DNA of 64,000 nt from Rhipicephalus microplus (GCF_043290135.1 NC_134705.1:96737239-96801238); one strand, 5' to 3'; shown: positions 37,823 through 50,470, counted from the stretch's first letter. The notes: a model not told the origin generated them from the letters alone. Numbers and translations are program-made.

Positions 37823-37966
37823 GGATGACATGTGAATCACTGGGTAACTCGGATATATAAAATGGCTACCTACACCACAACTTTGATGACAAAGCTTTTC
37901 TGAAAAATGCCGGGGATTTTTGAGATCATTGCCATGGTTGGGAAGGCATATTGATCAGATCTCTAC

Positions 37967-38136
37967 CCTCAAGCTGGTTGAGCTAAGCTCAGAAGAGAAA
38001 CCGCGGACTTGCTTTGCAGACTTTGCTTTGTAGTCGCTGACGTCAAATATACAGTCATTTGGAGTTAGATAGTTCAGGTGGTATCGGACGGCACTAACTT
38101 CCAGAGTGTAGCTAGACGGCAGTCTAAATTCACTTC
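37967..38136 (-). CDS. Candidate exon of the unrecognised gene
   Basis: A 170-nt minus-strand segment between an acceptor (tcaagcttacag) and a donor (AGG|gtagag). Only one of the three frames is open throughout. It reads SEFRLPSSYTLEVSAVRYHL, then NYLTPNDCIFDVSDYKAKSA and ends SSTSLR. It starts with two bases of a split codon (phase 1), matching the exon at 38239, and ends in phase 0. Confidence 0.42.
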
Positions 38137-38238
38137 CTGTAAGCTTGATAGCTCGCAAGTCAAGAAATTTGGACTGGGATCATTCACAATAACATTTTAT
38201 AATAGCATGACTCGTTAGTAGGAGCTTTAACCACTCAC

Positions 38239-38281
38239 CGAAAATCCGGTTGACCAATGGAATAGAACATGTTATAAAGAC
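38239..38281 (-). CDS. Candidate 43-nt exon of the unrecognised gene
   Basis: Bounded on the minus strand by 'agcttttag' and a strong donor (TTCG|gtgagt). It reads VFITCSIPLVNRIF and leaves one base, exactly what the next exon needs. The intervening intron is about 100 nt and contains TACTAAC. The sequence just upstream (38285 on) resembles a repeat start, so this is the least certain exon. Confidence 0.3.
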
Positions 38282-38611
38282 CTAAAAGCTTTTAGATGCG
38301 AAGCAGCTCTTTGACTAGTCTGTGTAACGCTATTCATTTGTCCGAAACATGCTTCCCTGGCCGCAGGTGTTGGGGCAGTGCCAAGTAGGTACCGCTTTCC
38401 CTCACAGTGCGCACGCGTTGATGCCACTCTCTCCCTAGCCTGTCACCGCTCGACGCGTGTCATCTCGCACGCTTCACTTTCTCTCCCACTCGCAACGTTC
38501 GAGCGCACATAGAGTGGGAACACTCTTTCGGCTCGTTTATCTGCCATGTAACTTACATGAAACCCGACCCGCCTCCCGTGTCTTTGCGTTTTATCTTGTG
38601 TTTTAAAGCGT

Positions 38612-40726
38612 TGCCATGTTCCTCCTTCGAGACATGTGTTCCAATATGATAGGGCCGATTTCGCCTCACTATCACAGGAGCTTGATGAATTTCTGCCTTT
38701 TTTCAAACAGCACATTTCTGCCCTTGACATGGAATCTGCATGGAACCTATTGAAAACCAAACTTTTATCGCTCACGAAGTCATTCGTTCCATCTCGAGTA
38801 ATCACATCTAAGCGTCAGGCAGATAAACCATGGATTAGTAGAAATATTGGCGCATTGATAAATAAACGACATCGCCTGTATCGCACCTACTGCAAACCGC
38901 CGACTCCAGACCTTTTCAGCAAGATGAAGGAACTCGGTAAAAATACATCAAAAGAAATGCGCGAGGCAGAAAGCGCGTATCTAGATGCAATGGGCGAAAA
39001 ATTAAAAGCTAACCCAAAAGAAGTCTGGAAGTACGTCAGAACCAAGCGAACGACGAAGGATCCCATTCCAGATAATATAGATGGCAATAATTATGCCGGT
39101 GACCTCAAAGGAAAGGCTGAACAGTTCAATAACTACTTCGAATCTGTATTCGTACGGTCGATCCCCCAGGCCAGTGGCCTGAAAACTGTTTTGAACTTAC
39201 CACAAATGAGTGATATATCCTTTTGCGAGCAGGGAATAATAATGCTACTACGAAAAGTAAATGTGAAGACAGCCCCCGGGCCCAATCACATTTCGAATTA
39301 TGTATTAAAGAATTGTGCTGCATCGTTTGCCCCTTTTCTAACGATTCTCTATCAAAAGTCATTTGATTCCGGTGCTTTACCGCGTGACTGGAAAACAGCA
39401 AATGTAGTTCCTATATTCAAAAGCGGCAATAACACACAGAGTCGAAACTACAGACCTATTTCACTAGCTAGCGTTTCATGCAAGGTACTAAAGCATATCA
39501 TTTAGTCTAACCTAATGGCTCATCTCCAAGAAAACAATTTTTTCACCCAGCGCGGCATGGTTTTAGGAGAGGTCTCTCATGCGACACTCAAATGATTGAG
39601 TTTTCTCATGATATAGCTTTGTCGATTAATAATGGCAAACAGATGGACTGTATTTTTTTAGACTTCCAAAAGGCCTTCGACTCGGTAGCACACAATTTAT
39701 TACTTGTAAAATTGTCTGCACTTAGTATTCCCACGGCGCTTTTCCACTGGATTGAGGCTTACTTTACTGACCGAAAACAGTGTGTTGTTCTTAACGGAAT
39801 GACCTCATCACATAAAACAGTCTTGTCAGGTGTTCCTCAGGGTTCTGTACTCGGGCCTCTTCTTTTTTTGATATTTATCAATGTATAGGCGAAGGAGTAT
39901 CAAGCCGTCTCAGATTGTATGCCGATGACTGTTGTCTTTACCGTGAAATTATTACTTTAAGTGGCAGTGTACAACTACAAAGTGACCTCGACAAGATACT
40001 ACTATGGTGAAATACGTGGAATATGACGCTAAATTTTTCTAAATGTAACATTGTCCAGTTTTCTACAAAACGTCATACTTTACATACGAAATGCTCTCTT
40101 GATGGCGAAAGCCTCACGATTGTACCCAGCTACAAATATTTAGGGGTTTTATACAAAAATTACTTTTCCTGGAATGACCATATTGATTACGTAGCAGCGA
40201 AGGCTAGTCGGGTCCTCAACTTCCTAAGGCGTAACTTCAAGCAAGCTCCTCCTAAGTAAAAGAAATTCTTTACCTTTCAAATGTTCGCACTATATTAAAA
40301 TATGGATGTTCCGCTTGGGACCCCGGTACAAAGACATGTATTGACGAATTAGAGCGCATCCAAAAGCGTGCAGCACGATTTGTATCATCAAACTATGATT
40401 TCAGAAAAAGCTCTTCCGATATACGGGACAATCTTGGATGGCCGTCTTTGCAGGACAGGCGGAAGTACATACGCCTGAAACTGTTCCACAAAATTTTTAT
40501 AGGTGCAACAGGCTTAAGGAAAGAAACCTACATACTTGATCCTACCTATAGATGTGCCCGCGTAGACCATTCCCTGAAGGTTAGGGAATATAGGTGTCGG
40601 ATCAACCTATATAAACATTCTTTTTTTCCAAGGACAGTCCATGACTGGAATAGTCTCCCGAAGGTAGTTGTACTGTCATTGCCGACTTCCTTTGATGAAG
40701 CCCTCGCAGAATGTTTGTTTAACTAG
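38612..40726 (+). pseudogene. Reverse transcriptase of the truncated LINE (decayed)
   Basis: Recognisable in order: APGPNHISNYVLKNC, NYRPISLASVSCKV, CIFLDFQKAFDSVAHN, GVPQGSVLGPLLFLIF, the catalytic YADD (about 39920), PSYKYLGVLYK, ERIQKRAARFVSSNY and the C-terminal end at 40726. Lesions include a stop at 39503-39505, a frameshift near 39550, a one-base loss just after FLIFIN (about 39884), a stop near 40006 and another near 40257. Confidence 0.88.
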
Positions 40727-41079
40727 GTTTTACATGACATATGTGGGATATTTTGAACTTTAGGTCACCACTTACAGCTTCTGCCTAGTTGTGTTTTCTA
40801 CTGCCTTTCTTATGAGGTTATGTATCTATAAAGTTAATTTATGCTTAAAAGTTTTTACTTTAATATTATGTTTTGTTGCTTTTTCGTATTGTACAACCTG
40901 TATCAACCTCTTAGTAACGTGATGTTTAGTCTTTTTATAATGTTATTTATGCGTAGAGTGTTGATGTTATCTTTATTCCTACATAATGTTTGTTGCTTTT
41001 CTTGTTGTATATACTACCTGTATCTTTTCCTGTTTGTTTCCCCCCTACAACAATGCCCAGTTGGGCACTGTAGGTATCT

Positions 41080-41082
41080 GAA

Positions 41083-41125
<43 letters not shown>

Positions 41126-41126
41126 A
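41080..41126. repeat. (AATA)n tail of the LINE
   Basis: About 11 units directly after the 3' UTR, also supplying AATAAA motifs. Confidence 0.9.
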
Positions 41127-41467
41127 CGTTTACTCGTGCAAAGGCCACACTGAGCTTCGCGTTAGACCGTTCTTCCAGCACCTGCTTCGACGTTCGTTTC
41201 AGCCTGGTCAACGGCGTGCGCACCAATGCTGCTTCGCATCCCATTATGGTTCCCTTCGGGGAGATGATCCATACTTTTTCAGATTCGTCCCCATTAGTAT
41301 TTCGCGGAAATCAGCGTTTAAACATAGCACTGAGCGCGTGATATTCTTCGAAACCTGCGCGATCAAACTCGCAGGTCACTTCGCTTGGTAATGACTAACC
41401 CGCGGCTGGCACTTGTAATGATGCATTGTCCACTACAGTCTACTGTACACATTGCAGCTTCGCCCAT

Positions 41468-41800
41468 TCATTTGCGTAGGTCAGTTTCTTTTTCTCTGCG
41501 GTTGCATGAGCTGTAACCCGCCCAGCTGGAATATTTCATCTCTCTCCTTCCCCGATTATTATCTCGCACTGCTGGACCCACTAGGAAGGAGCACGCGCAG
41601 CCAGTTTTGCCCATAGCGGTGAAAGCTGTTCTGTCAGCATTATTTGAAGCAATGCACGGGGCTTCGAGATTCCCAGAGGAAAGTCGACGAGAAGCACGTT
41701 TTGCCACGCAATCTCTTGCATAACCTACACCATGACGCTCGAGAAAGTGTACTTTAAAGTCATCGATGAAGTCATCGCATGTAAAGGAAAGTCTTGTCTT
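41468..41800 (-). other. Unassigned open frame, about 105 codons
   Basis: Read without requiring a start codon, the minus strand is open from about 41800 to the TGA at 41468. It includes DDFIDDFKVHFLERHGVGYA and ends KETDLRK. A second frame over the same bases (VLLVDFPLGISKPRALLQIM) also looks protein-like up to a TAG. I cannot decide between a decayed host exon and a mobile-element frame. Confidence 0.25.
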
Positions 41801-42039
41801 TGTTACGGTGCCACAGTGCCAGCGTGAGTTTATGAACCGGGGCTGTCACATACGCGTCCCTCGGACCACGAGCTGCAGCTGGGGGCCCGGCCCGCACAAC
41901 TTTGCTCCCCGCTCCATTTTTTTTAGAAATGAAGCTGCATCCCTTGCATGTATGTATGTATGTAGAAGTACGTAGCCACCGGTGGCACATATCCGCTCCA
42001 GTGCGGGTATGTGCCACAGGAGATGCGAGATGGGAGGTG

Positions 42040-42450
<411 letters not shown>

Positions 42451-42507
42451 TGGATATGCTGTGATTTTTTGCCTTTCTCAATAGTTACGTTAATGAGCCA
42501 CACAAAT

Positions 42508-42730
42508 GTGGTCCGCCGCTGAGCTCGAGATGGTGACCCAAAGATCGCCGGTTCGATGCGTGACATGGCGCTCACATTTCAATGGATGCGAAATGCTAGA
42601 GGCTCGTGTACTGTCACTGCAGGTTAAGAAACACCGCAAGATGGTGAGAACTTCCGGAGCCCTTTAGAACGGCGTCTCTTGTAAGCATATCATGGTTTCG
42701 GGCCGTGAAACCCTACATGATAATATTATA
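42508..42730 (+). mobile_element. tRNA-derived SINE, diverged copy
   Basis: Forward orientation: head 'ggtccgccgctgagctcg', B-box relative 'ccggttcgatgcg', body blocks 'aggctcgtgtactg', 'cttccggagcccttt' and 'atcatggtttcgggccg'. Confidence 0.75.
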
Positions 42731-42855
42731 TCCACGCAAAAGTGACTCCAACTTCAGTCATTGTTTTCTCACACAGGGTCACCAAGTGTGAAAACACACC
42801 CGTGGAACAAAACTGCCGCATTTCAGAATCTACATTTTGTACAGAATCTTCATGC

Positions 42856-42919
42856 AGTAGCAGTGGTAGTAGTGTTAGTAGCAGTCGTCGTGGTGATAGT
42901 GGTAGTAGTAGTAGTAGTT
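42856..42919. repeat. Imperfect (GTA)n trinucleotide repeat
   Basis: About 64 bp of gtagtagt/gtggtagt units. Confidence 0.8.
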
Positions 42920-43179
42920 AAACGCAGCACAAAATGACGAGATAAATGGAGATTGCTAATAATGTCTTTCTTCACTCGTCTTGTCTATTTTGCGATGTTT
43001 TTACTTTTTACTACCAGCGAGATTCTACTGTACGGCATCGTTGAATTTATTGTCCTAAAAGGGGGACGTGATGCTCAAGTAAGAGCGTATTTCCACAATA
43101 CACGATTACATATCTTTCGCACTGCACCCACGATATGTGCAACCGAAGAAAACCAACGGATGGCACGAAGTGAATGAAG

Positions 43180-43441
43180 ACATCGCGAGCAAGCATTTAA
43201 GTAACAAGACCACGCTAGTTCATACTATCTCGGAGTGTCCAGCACTAATTGGCAAAATGAGAGGCGCGCCCTCCAATGAGAGCCTTCGGAAGCGTTGGCG
43301 GACCGCGCTGCTCAGCTCAGAATTCAACTCTGGGCGATCCAGCAGGCCAAGGAAGCTGCTGAGAGACATGGTCTCTCGGCTGACTCCTATGCCGGAACCC
43401 AGCCTGGTAACCTGCAGGAACTGAATAAAGTTGTTCTCTAA
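43180..43441 (+). pseudogene. LINE 3'-end fragment, R1/I-like
   Basis: Two frames joined by a frameshift near 43310-43325: TLVHTISECPALIGKMRG (a decayed form of the C-terminal Cys/His region) and IQLWAIQQAKEAAERHGLS, the second ending NLQELNKVVL at the TAA 43439-43441. AATAAA lies at 43423-43428. Everything upstream of this tail is missing. Confidence 0.6.
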
Positions 43442-43619
43442 CTCGATATCATTCACGTGTGTGTACGTCACCAACGTACTTGTTAGGAAAACGAATAAGC
43501 ATTATGGTTTGAAGACAATCATGTATCGGCCAAGCCGCGTGAGGCCCCCGAGAAACATGTTTTAGACGTCGACATATAGTATACTCCTTGGGTTTGTACG
43601 TGCAGCTTTGTATTGGTGC

Positions 43620-44120
43620 CTTGTAAAAATCACAGCACCGCCGTCGTTTCCTCGGTTAATCATGGCGCCAGCCTCTGTGGTGGAAGCTTCCTGGCGTGAG
43701 CCGAGTGACATTGTTTTCTTCCGCGTTTATACTTCCCTCCCCAGCGAAAACACGGAAACAAAAACGCAACTCGGCCCACGACGGCTCGCTCGCTATAGCT
43801 GCCGCCGGTCCTGCGCCTTCCGTAGTCGCCCTACTTCTTCGGCCTCGTGGCGTTTCTGTATGTACACTACTATATACGTCCGTCCGCCCGCCGGGTCTGC
43901 GCTAGCTCACTCGCCCACAGCGGGTCATTCGTTGGTGGGGCCTGCATGCCGGACGGCTGGGACGCCATCGAGCCCCGCGCGAGACGCTAACATTGGAGCA
44001 AGGTCGGTGACCTGACGATGCGGCGCGCGGTCTCGAAAAACACGCCCGCCAGAGGTCGGCCGTCACAGCTGACGCGACGAAGCGAAGGCTACATGCGGGC
44101 GTTTTGCTTTTTGAAACTAC
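43620..44120. promoter_or_regulatory. CpG-rich stretch, possible promoter region
   Basis: Distinctly richer in G+C and CpG than its surroundings, with no coding domain I recognise. It lies about 5.3 kb to the right of, and therefore upstream of, the proposed minus-strand gene, so a promoter is conceivable. No clear TATA/initiator pair was found. Confidence 0.2.
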
Positions 44121-44729
44121 TCTGAGACGTTTACTGCACTTTAGAGGTACGGTTTTCAAAAAGGGGTCGCCGTCTATAGACACCCACACCGGAGGAAGCA
44201 AGGTGTTTTCGACACATACATAATTCGAGAAAAAAGGAAAAAAGAAAAAATGAGCGATTGTGCAAGGTTGTGACCCAATACCACCGTTTTTCAAGTTTTC
44301 TTGACAGCTAAGGATCAGGTTTAGCCTCAATTGAAGTCATTAGGTTACTGCTTATAGGGATCTACCAGAATTCTTCCGGACAATCTTTTCAGAGTACATT
44401 TTCTTACCGCATATTGTACCATAGTTTCGCCATCTTCTCGACGTTCGCTGTCTTCCATCTTTGGCGTCTATCGATGTAGACTTGATAAGACATTAGCCCA
44501 TATTCGGAGACTTAGAATTATGACATCAAGATGCTTCATGTACTAGCGCTGAGGCCACCACAAGGCATGGGGGCCGACACATCCTGCGGCCTTTGGATAT
44601 ATTGGCCCTCTAGATATTGGACAATATCTTATACTGGTATATATCGACAATAATATTGACTATACGGTTTAACTAGCATTCTTGCTAACCCTTCCATCAC
44701 AAATTACAGCAGTGACGAAGCCGTAAACA

Positions 44730-45716
44730 GTGCATCACTACAGTAACTGCCACGACCCGTTTTCAAGAAAATTTTTTCTGAGGAGTTCCTTGTTTCGGTG
44801 CATTCACTACAACACACGTAGTCGTACCTATACAATAAGTAGCTTCCAAAGTTCATCCTTTCGAAATACTTACAGTAAAGGAGTTGCAATGCTTGTAAAG
44901 ATTACATCGTTATTCAAAGTATCAGAAGATTTAAAGCGAAATCCTGGAGAAAATGCATTTCTACTCTGGTTCTCATCATGTCACGATGTTAGTCTTCCGA
45001 AGCCATTACACCGCGGTGGATTAATGGTTATGGCCCTCAGCTGTTGTCTCGAAGGTTCGTGCCTGGTTCGATCCGGTCGCGGCGGTAACGCTTTGGGGGA
45101 GGCGAAATGATACTGGTTCGCGTTCTGTGCGATGTGAGTGCACGACACCACATAGTCGAAATCGCCGCCGCCCATCACTATGGCGCGCCTTATAATCATA
45201 TCGCTGTTTTGGATTGTGAAACTAGATATAATAAAGTTTTTATACTGAAAAATTATCCGAGTTTGCTAGTCGCACTGATATTTTCCAGTACCATTTTTCT
45301 CGAGAACTGTAACCAGTTGGAATTCTCGCCCCTAAGCTGTGGTGGAATGCCCGCTGCTGTCATTATTCTACCTTAAGGCCCTTTCAAATCCATAGCTATG
45401 ACGTACTTGTACATGAACACTGACAATGTTTTCAGGTATGTTGCTTACTTATTGATATTGGTACTTAGTTATTATGTTGCGTAGTCATTTAAATATGTCG
45501 CTGCCTTGCTTGTACGAATTCGTTTTATGTTTTTTCCTAATGTTTTTCATTGTTTTTTATATTCATTTGTGGCATTTCGTTTCGTGCATTCGCTAACCGA
45601 GGCTCTTGTTATTTCCGGAATATACCCATATGTGACTATTTTTTGTATTCACTTGTACCCACTCCTGTCTAAGGTCCTAAGATCAGACCGGCAGGACTGT
45701 AATGAATAAAAAAAAT
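44730..45716 (+). mobile_element. LINE C-terminal fragment interrupted by a SINE
   Basis: The left part (44730-45000) encodes CIHYNTRSRTYTISSFQSSS, a C-terminal pattern of CR1/L2-type LINEs, with a damaged continuation. A SINE occupies about 45011-45235. The right part ends in 'gactgtaatgaataaa' followed by A-rich sequence, like a LINE 3' terminus. Confidence 0.5.
45011..45235 (+). mobile_element. tRNA-derived SINE nested in a LINE remnant
   Basis: Forward copy: 'ccgcggtggattaatgg' head, B box 'ctggttcgatccgg', body with 'gtgcgatgtgagtgcacg', ending near 'ggattgtgaaac'. Confidence 0.75.
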
Positions 45717-45719
45717 AAA

Positions 45720-46079
45720 TATCATTGCGTATTCCAAGGCTGCGCAACACACGTTTCGATTAGAGCATGTGCGACCTCAAACAGGGCACAGGCGCCAACG
45801 CCAGCAGGCGGCCGTAACCTGTTGCTGAACGACCTTTTCTCTCTGAGTACGCTTCATCTCAACTACGCCACCACGCTCGCTTCGCCTGGAATGGTGCCAC
45901 TCGCTATTTTCTACTCGAGCATATTCGCGTGCCACCACCACGTGATTCGTTGGCGTGCTGCACGTGGCCACAGAGTTTCCTATTCGCCGTGTGCCTATAC
46001 GCCCGGCGATGCCCGCTGCGGTGACGTGTCTCTTCCACTTCCTCGTGCGTAGTTCCTCCTCGTGGTGACGTCACTGTTC
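45720..46079. other. No gene recognised
   Basis: Moderately GC-rich, with frames on both strands but no domain. Confidence 0.35.
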
Positions 46080-46235
46080 GCCCGTGACGATGCCATTCTC
46101 GCCGTTATGAACGGCCCCGAATATTTCGACCAGCTGGGATTCTTTAACGTGTATCTCATCTAAGCACGCAGACCTCTAGCATTCGTCCATAGTCAAAACT
46201 GAGTGACCACTGGACCCCCGTGGCAGGTGGATCTA
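46080..46235 (-). mobile_element. SINE fragment, strongly diverged
   Basis: 'atttcgaccagctgggattc' and 'tttaacgtgtatctcatct' match the SINE body in reverse orientation. The head is almost unrecognisable. Confidence 0.45.
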
Positions 46236-46422
46236 AACATGCGCCTTTGGTATTTGCGGGTAGCAAAAAACAGACAAAACACGTTTTTGAAGTTCTGAAG
46301 GATTAGCTGGGGAGATCTGTGGGACCCCGGCTCGTCGATGGGTCCTCCGATGTCGCATTCGGGAGGTTATGCCTCTCATCTGTTTATGTCAAGGGGCCCT
46401 GCACATTGTGGTTGACTGGATC

Positions 46423-46569
46423 TCAAGTGCGGTACTTGTAGTGGTTCCGTCCCAGTTTTGCTCGCTGCTGTGTGATATCCCGTAACGCAGGACACAGCCA
46501 GAGCCCGTGTTCTAGAGTGCTGAACTCCTCCATATCCGGGCATTGCAGATCAGCCTCTCTGTCGATCCT
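46423..46569 (-). pseudogene. LINE 3'-end fragment, R1/I-like, minus strand
   Basis: Minus-strand frame with CPDMEEFSTLEHGLWLCPAL, the Cys/His region found near the C-terminus of R1/I-type ORF2, ending at TGA (46423-46425). A frameshift lies upstream of 46569. This is a different copy from 43180-43441. Confidence 0.55.
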
Positions 46570-46639
46570 CTTAGGAAACGTCGCGAAAGATATGGCCTCG
46601 CCTGAAGCATCCTAAGCTTGATCAGTCGAGTTCGAAATA

Positions 46640-47120
46640 GTGTTGAGTGTAGGGAGAAATGAATTATGAGAGTTGGTTTTTTCTACAACTGTTGTTAGTA
46701 GCTGAAGTCTTAGGATCGGGTGCCACTTAAAGAAAGTTAAAAAAATGAAGTCGCAACGTTGTATATAAAAAAAGCACTAAATAACGATGCTCTTCCATAA
46801 TGTGCAGCGTTGATTGCTGATTAGCATTGATAATTCGAGAGGTTAAACAGAAAGGAAGATTTTTTATTTGTCAGCGTGATTTTAAGGCACGGTGATCACT
46901 ATCGGAAGCCCGGTGAGATGTCAACGTTTTAACGAATTGAACTTTATTATGTGTCTACACTTACATAGACTTCGCGACTTGAAGTAAGGTCAATGAAATA
47001 GCCCTTTGTTGTCATAACACTTCGCTTACGTTTCAGGCCCTGCCCGTACCGTACTCAGCTTTAAGAGAGAAAAGCAAGCAGCTTGAAAAAAGAGCACCGT
47101 TCCTTGATGAGCCACTGGAG
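46640..47120. other. No gene recognised
   Basis: A/T-rich intergenic sequence. Confidence 0.35.
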
Positions 47121-47397
47121 AGAATGCTATTGGGAGGGCCGCCAGGGTGGTCTATTGTGACTAAGGCACTCGGCTACTGACCCGCAGGTAACGAGATGGA
47201 ATCCCAGCCGCGGCGGCTGCATTTTCGATGGAGGCAAAATTGCTTGAAACCCGTGTGCCTATATTTAAGTGCACAATAAAGAACACCATGTGATCGAAAT
47301 TTTTAGAGCCCTCCACTACGGCGTCTTTCATAAACATATTGTGGTTTTGGGACGTTAAACTCCAACAATGATTATTATTAATTATAGAATGTTATTG
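47121..47397 (+). mobile_element. tRNA-derived SINE with target-site duplication
   Basis: Forward copy (about 47133-47385) with head 'gccagggtggtctattg', body, and tail 'gttttgggacgttaaac' plus an ATT-rich end. The flanking 12-bp duplication is 'agaatgctattg' (47121-47132) and 'agaatgttattg' (47386-47397), one mismatch. Confidence 0.88.
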
Positions 47398-49380
47398 CGA
47401 AGAATGCAAGGGTCCTCGTCTAGCGAGAGAGGTGGTCAGGAGAACATTGCAACATGGTATCTCCTGAAAATGTTTCATGTCCTTGCAACACTTTAATTGG
47501 GTAGCCTTTCCGTAGCACGAGTTACGGTTGCTTAAGATACCCACAGACACTTGTGAATACACAATAATGAATTTCAAAAGAGAGGCAGGCACTTCTAGTG
47601 ATCAATTATAGTCAAACCAGGGGTGTCTCAGACAGACGAGGGCAAGTCGCCTTGCTCAAGTCGTGGCTCGAGAACGTGCTATCATATAATCAACATGGAT
47701 ATAATTAGGTGGTAGTTATAATTCGCAGTGTTGTTGAAAGGGGCTTTTGTACAGCTAATGAAAGTAGCTTGAAGCCATGGTTTCAGGCCAGGCCTATGCT
47801 TTAGTATACTGATGTCTTGCTGCGCGCAGACAATTCTATAAATACACACGGGTGGTCGGGTGAACGTAAAGGCAGACCTGAAGCGATAACCTACCGCTGT
47901 AAAGCGGCCATTCACGATTCCAACCAAGAAAATTAGGAAGTACAAAACTTCTCAGTTTCCCTTTCGGACCAACCAGCTCGTAGAGCTCAGGGATAAATCT
48001 ACCCTTTTGGCTTCCAGATGGCGAAAGATTCGCAAACATTGCGTGTACTGCGCAGTCACTGCCAGACAGCGCACGCCCCCTCACGCTCGCATTTGCGGAA
48101 GTAGATGCGCTGTCTGCGTCACGTGTCACTCTATATCCAGGTCAACGCGCCCCACGGAACGTGAGCTCGCTTGCTTGGCGCGGGCCCCGTGGGTATTGTC
48201 AACATTTTCACAACCGCCGTGTTCATTCTGTTCCTGTGCCACATTTTGCTGCCTCTCGGTTGCGAGGCCAACCCTCTCGTGACTGCAGGCTATCTTGAGA
48301 GCTAGGAGAAACGGCAGCCGCTTGCGAAGATTTAGCATCGCGTGTCCGTATGTGTACTCGTCCTGGTGACCGTCAAAGCGTCTCTTGGCACTGTGCAATG
48401 CCTTCATGGACATTTCCTGATCTCACAAGCGTGATGCCACGGTTGTCAAATACGCCATTATTTCAGCTCTCCCTGAGCGCCACTGCGCCCTCACTGATTG
48501 AATGGAAGTGTCACCGCCACTACAGAACGTTCAATGTCTGGGCTAGTTGGTTTTGAAATTAAAGTCCAAGGGACTTGGTTAAATGTGAAAATTGACCGTC
48601 GGCGCACCGCGCCGGGTGTGTCTGCGAAAGTGATTTAAAAAAAATCATCATGTGATGACGTTACCAAGTGACGTCATTACGCCGTCATAGATCACCAAAA
48701 AGTGAGACATCATCGTTATGTGGTGGCGTATTATTACTACGTCGTCACATAATATTGTGATTTGCAAAATGCTTGTAACGCCTCTGACCCTGGCGGCAGT
48801 TTACAACCGTGTCACCTGAAGAAACTTTCTGAATGGTGGCGGGAGAAGATCGATACATCGAAAATAGATCAACTGAGTAGGAAAAGAAGATTGTTCTCGA
48901 TTTCAAATTGTCGTACGCGAACGCGTAAGGGACCCAGCGACCTTTATTTTACTGTTGTTCACTGTTGCACTGTTTCTTGAATACGGCTGAATTTGGCAGA
49001 TTGAAATTTACCCCTGGTAAACCAACTGTGCATGGTGATTTCAAGCCGCGAGAGTTTTAGTTACATGGTTAGCATTAATCCAGTGAACATCAGGAGCTTT
49101 GCGATGCTCGAAGCATTTGTCTTTTATAGCCCGATAATCGACTACGGCAGGCATATTCACTTCGAAGAGTATTGTTTGAAAAAGCTTCACGTGAATGCAC
49201 GGGTGGTGTAATCACTAAGTTAATGATGCGTTACGACAAATTAGAACAGGAATCGAGTACTTTATCTGAATAGTAAGTTTACGTTTACTACCCATATGAA
49301 CTTTTTTTAACGATTACTACACATATGAAGCCATATGACCTGGAATCTTCAATGTGTGAGGGGGTGGCGTTCAACCCTCT
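47398..49380. other. No gene established
   Basis: A minus-strand frame at 47880-48030 reads MFANLSPSGSQKGRFIPELY and onward to a donor-like CAGCG|gtaggt. It could be an exon but no partner was found. 48645-48760 is a cluster of gtgacgtca/cgtcatc words like that at 11395-11530. Confidence 0.25.
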
Positions 49381-49444
49381 CCCCCCTGAAACGTTTTGAA
49401 TTTTGCATGTGTTTGCACGAATGCATACGAACATATGCACGAAC

Positions 49445-49575
49445 ATAAAGAGAGGCAGTCATGGAAGCGCTCCTCCAATTTCTCCAAACTTCCCCAAAAG
49501 AGAATTGCAGCTCCAAAGTGCAATAATTGCTAGTAACTGCTCCAAAGCTGCTCCGAAAGGATGTTGGCAAACTAA
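49445..49575. repeat. 'gctccaaa' repeat family fragment
   Basis: Several 'ctccaaa' and 'gctccgaaa' words. A related stretch lies at 50380-50470 and both read like pieces of one dispersed repeat, perhaps split by the SINE insertion between them. Confidence 0.4.
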
Positions 49576-49904
49576 AAAGAATGAAGCATCCCGTGAACCT
49601 AAGTAAAACCAAAAGCAAGCTGTACACACTATCATCCTAGTATGCTAGTCAGTGGCATAAATCCGGAAAAATCTCAAGGGGTGACACATATAAGGCCATG
49701 GTTTCCAATTCATATTTTTAATTTTGGTTGTATCTTTATATAGGAAATACAGCATGCTATCAAAAAAATTAAAAAAAAGGAGCATGGGGTCTGAGCTTGA
49801 GCAATTGTATTGTTATATTCAGTATCTTTTTTTCACCTTTTTCGATTTCCATACTTCACACAGCTGAGGCGCATTTAACACAGGTAATAAAAAGCATTTT
49901 AATG

Positions 49905-50041
49905 ATTGATTATTATGTGGGGTTCAACGTCCCAAAACCACCATATGATTATGAGAGACGCCGTAGTGGAGGGCTCCGGAAATTTCGACCACCTGGGGTT
50001 CTTCAACGTGAACCCAAATCTGAGCACACGGGCCTACAACA
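49905..50041 (-). mobile_element. Truncated tRNA-derived SINE
   Basis: Reverse orientation; tail and body are near consensus ('gtggggttcaacgtccc' to 'acacgggcctacaac'), but the tRNA-like head and part of the body are missing, as expected from 5' truncation. Confidence 0.85.
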
Positions 50042-50379
50042 AATAAAATCATATTAAAAAGCTGATTGCACTATACCTATACTTGACTGTACACTCAATT
50101 ATATCACTTGCTAAAGCTAAATCTCAAGTGGGACACTTACAAGGGGCCCTCCTTCACAACCTGAACACCAGAAAAGTCCGGACTCTCTTCACCCCCTCCC
50201 CTATGAATTAAGCCAACTATATATACTCCTTGCATACTAGCTGCATACTAGCGTACGGCATGTTTAATAATGAATATAAATATTTATTAGATCTTTAAAT
50301 GATGTGGACTTCAGGAGTCGTTAGGAACATGCATCTGATTCGAAAACACCAATAGCAACCATAAGCTATAGCATTTTTT

Positions 50380-50470
50380 CGGATCCGAAGACACCTAAGG
50401 CTGCTCCAAAGCACCTTTTTTTTTTTCTGCTCCAGAATCTGCTCCAAAAAGCAAAATGTCGCTCCCATCA
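50380..50470. repeat. 'gctccaaa' repeat family fragment
   Basis: 'aaggctgctccaaagcacc' and 'ctgctccaaaaagcaaaat', related to 49445-49575. Confidence 0.4.

Larger units (their letters stand above)
38600..41126 (+). mobile_element. 5'-truncated LINE, CR1/L2-like
   Basis: The endonuclease half is absent; the element begins in the linker before the reverse transcriptase. It contains most of ORF2, a 3' UTR of about 350 bp and an (AATA)n tail (41080-41126), which suits CR1/L2-type elements that end in short repeats. The C-terminal motif HSFFPRTVHDWNSLP is common in that group. 5' truncation is the usual result of incomplete reverse transcription. Confidence 0.85.
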
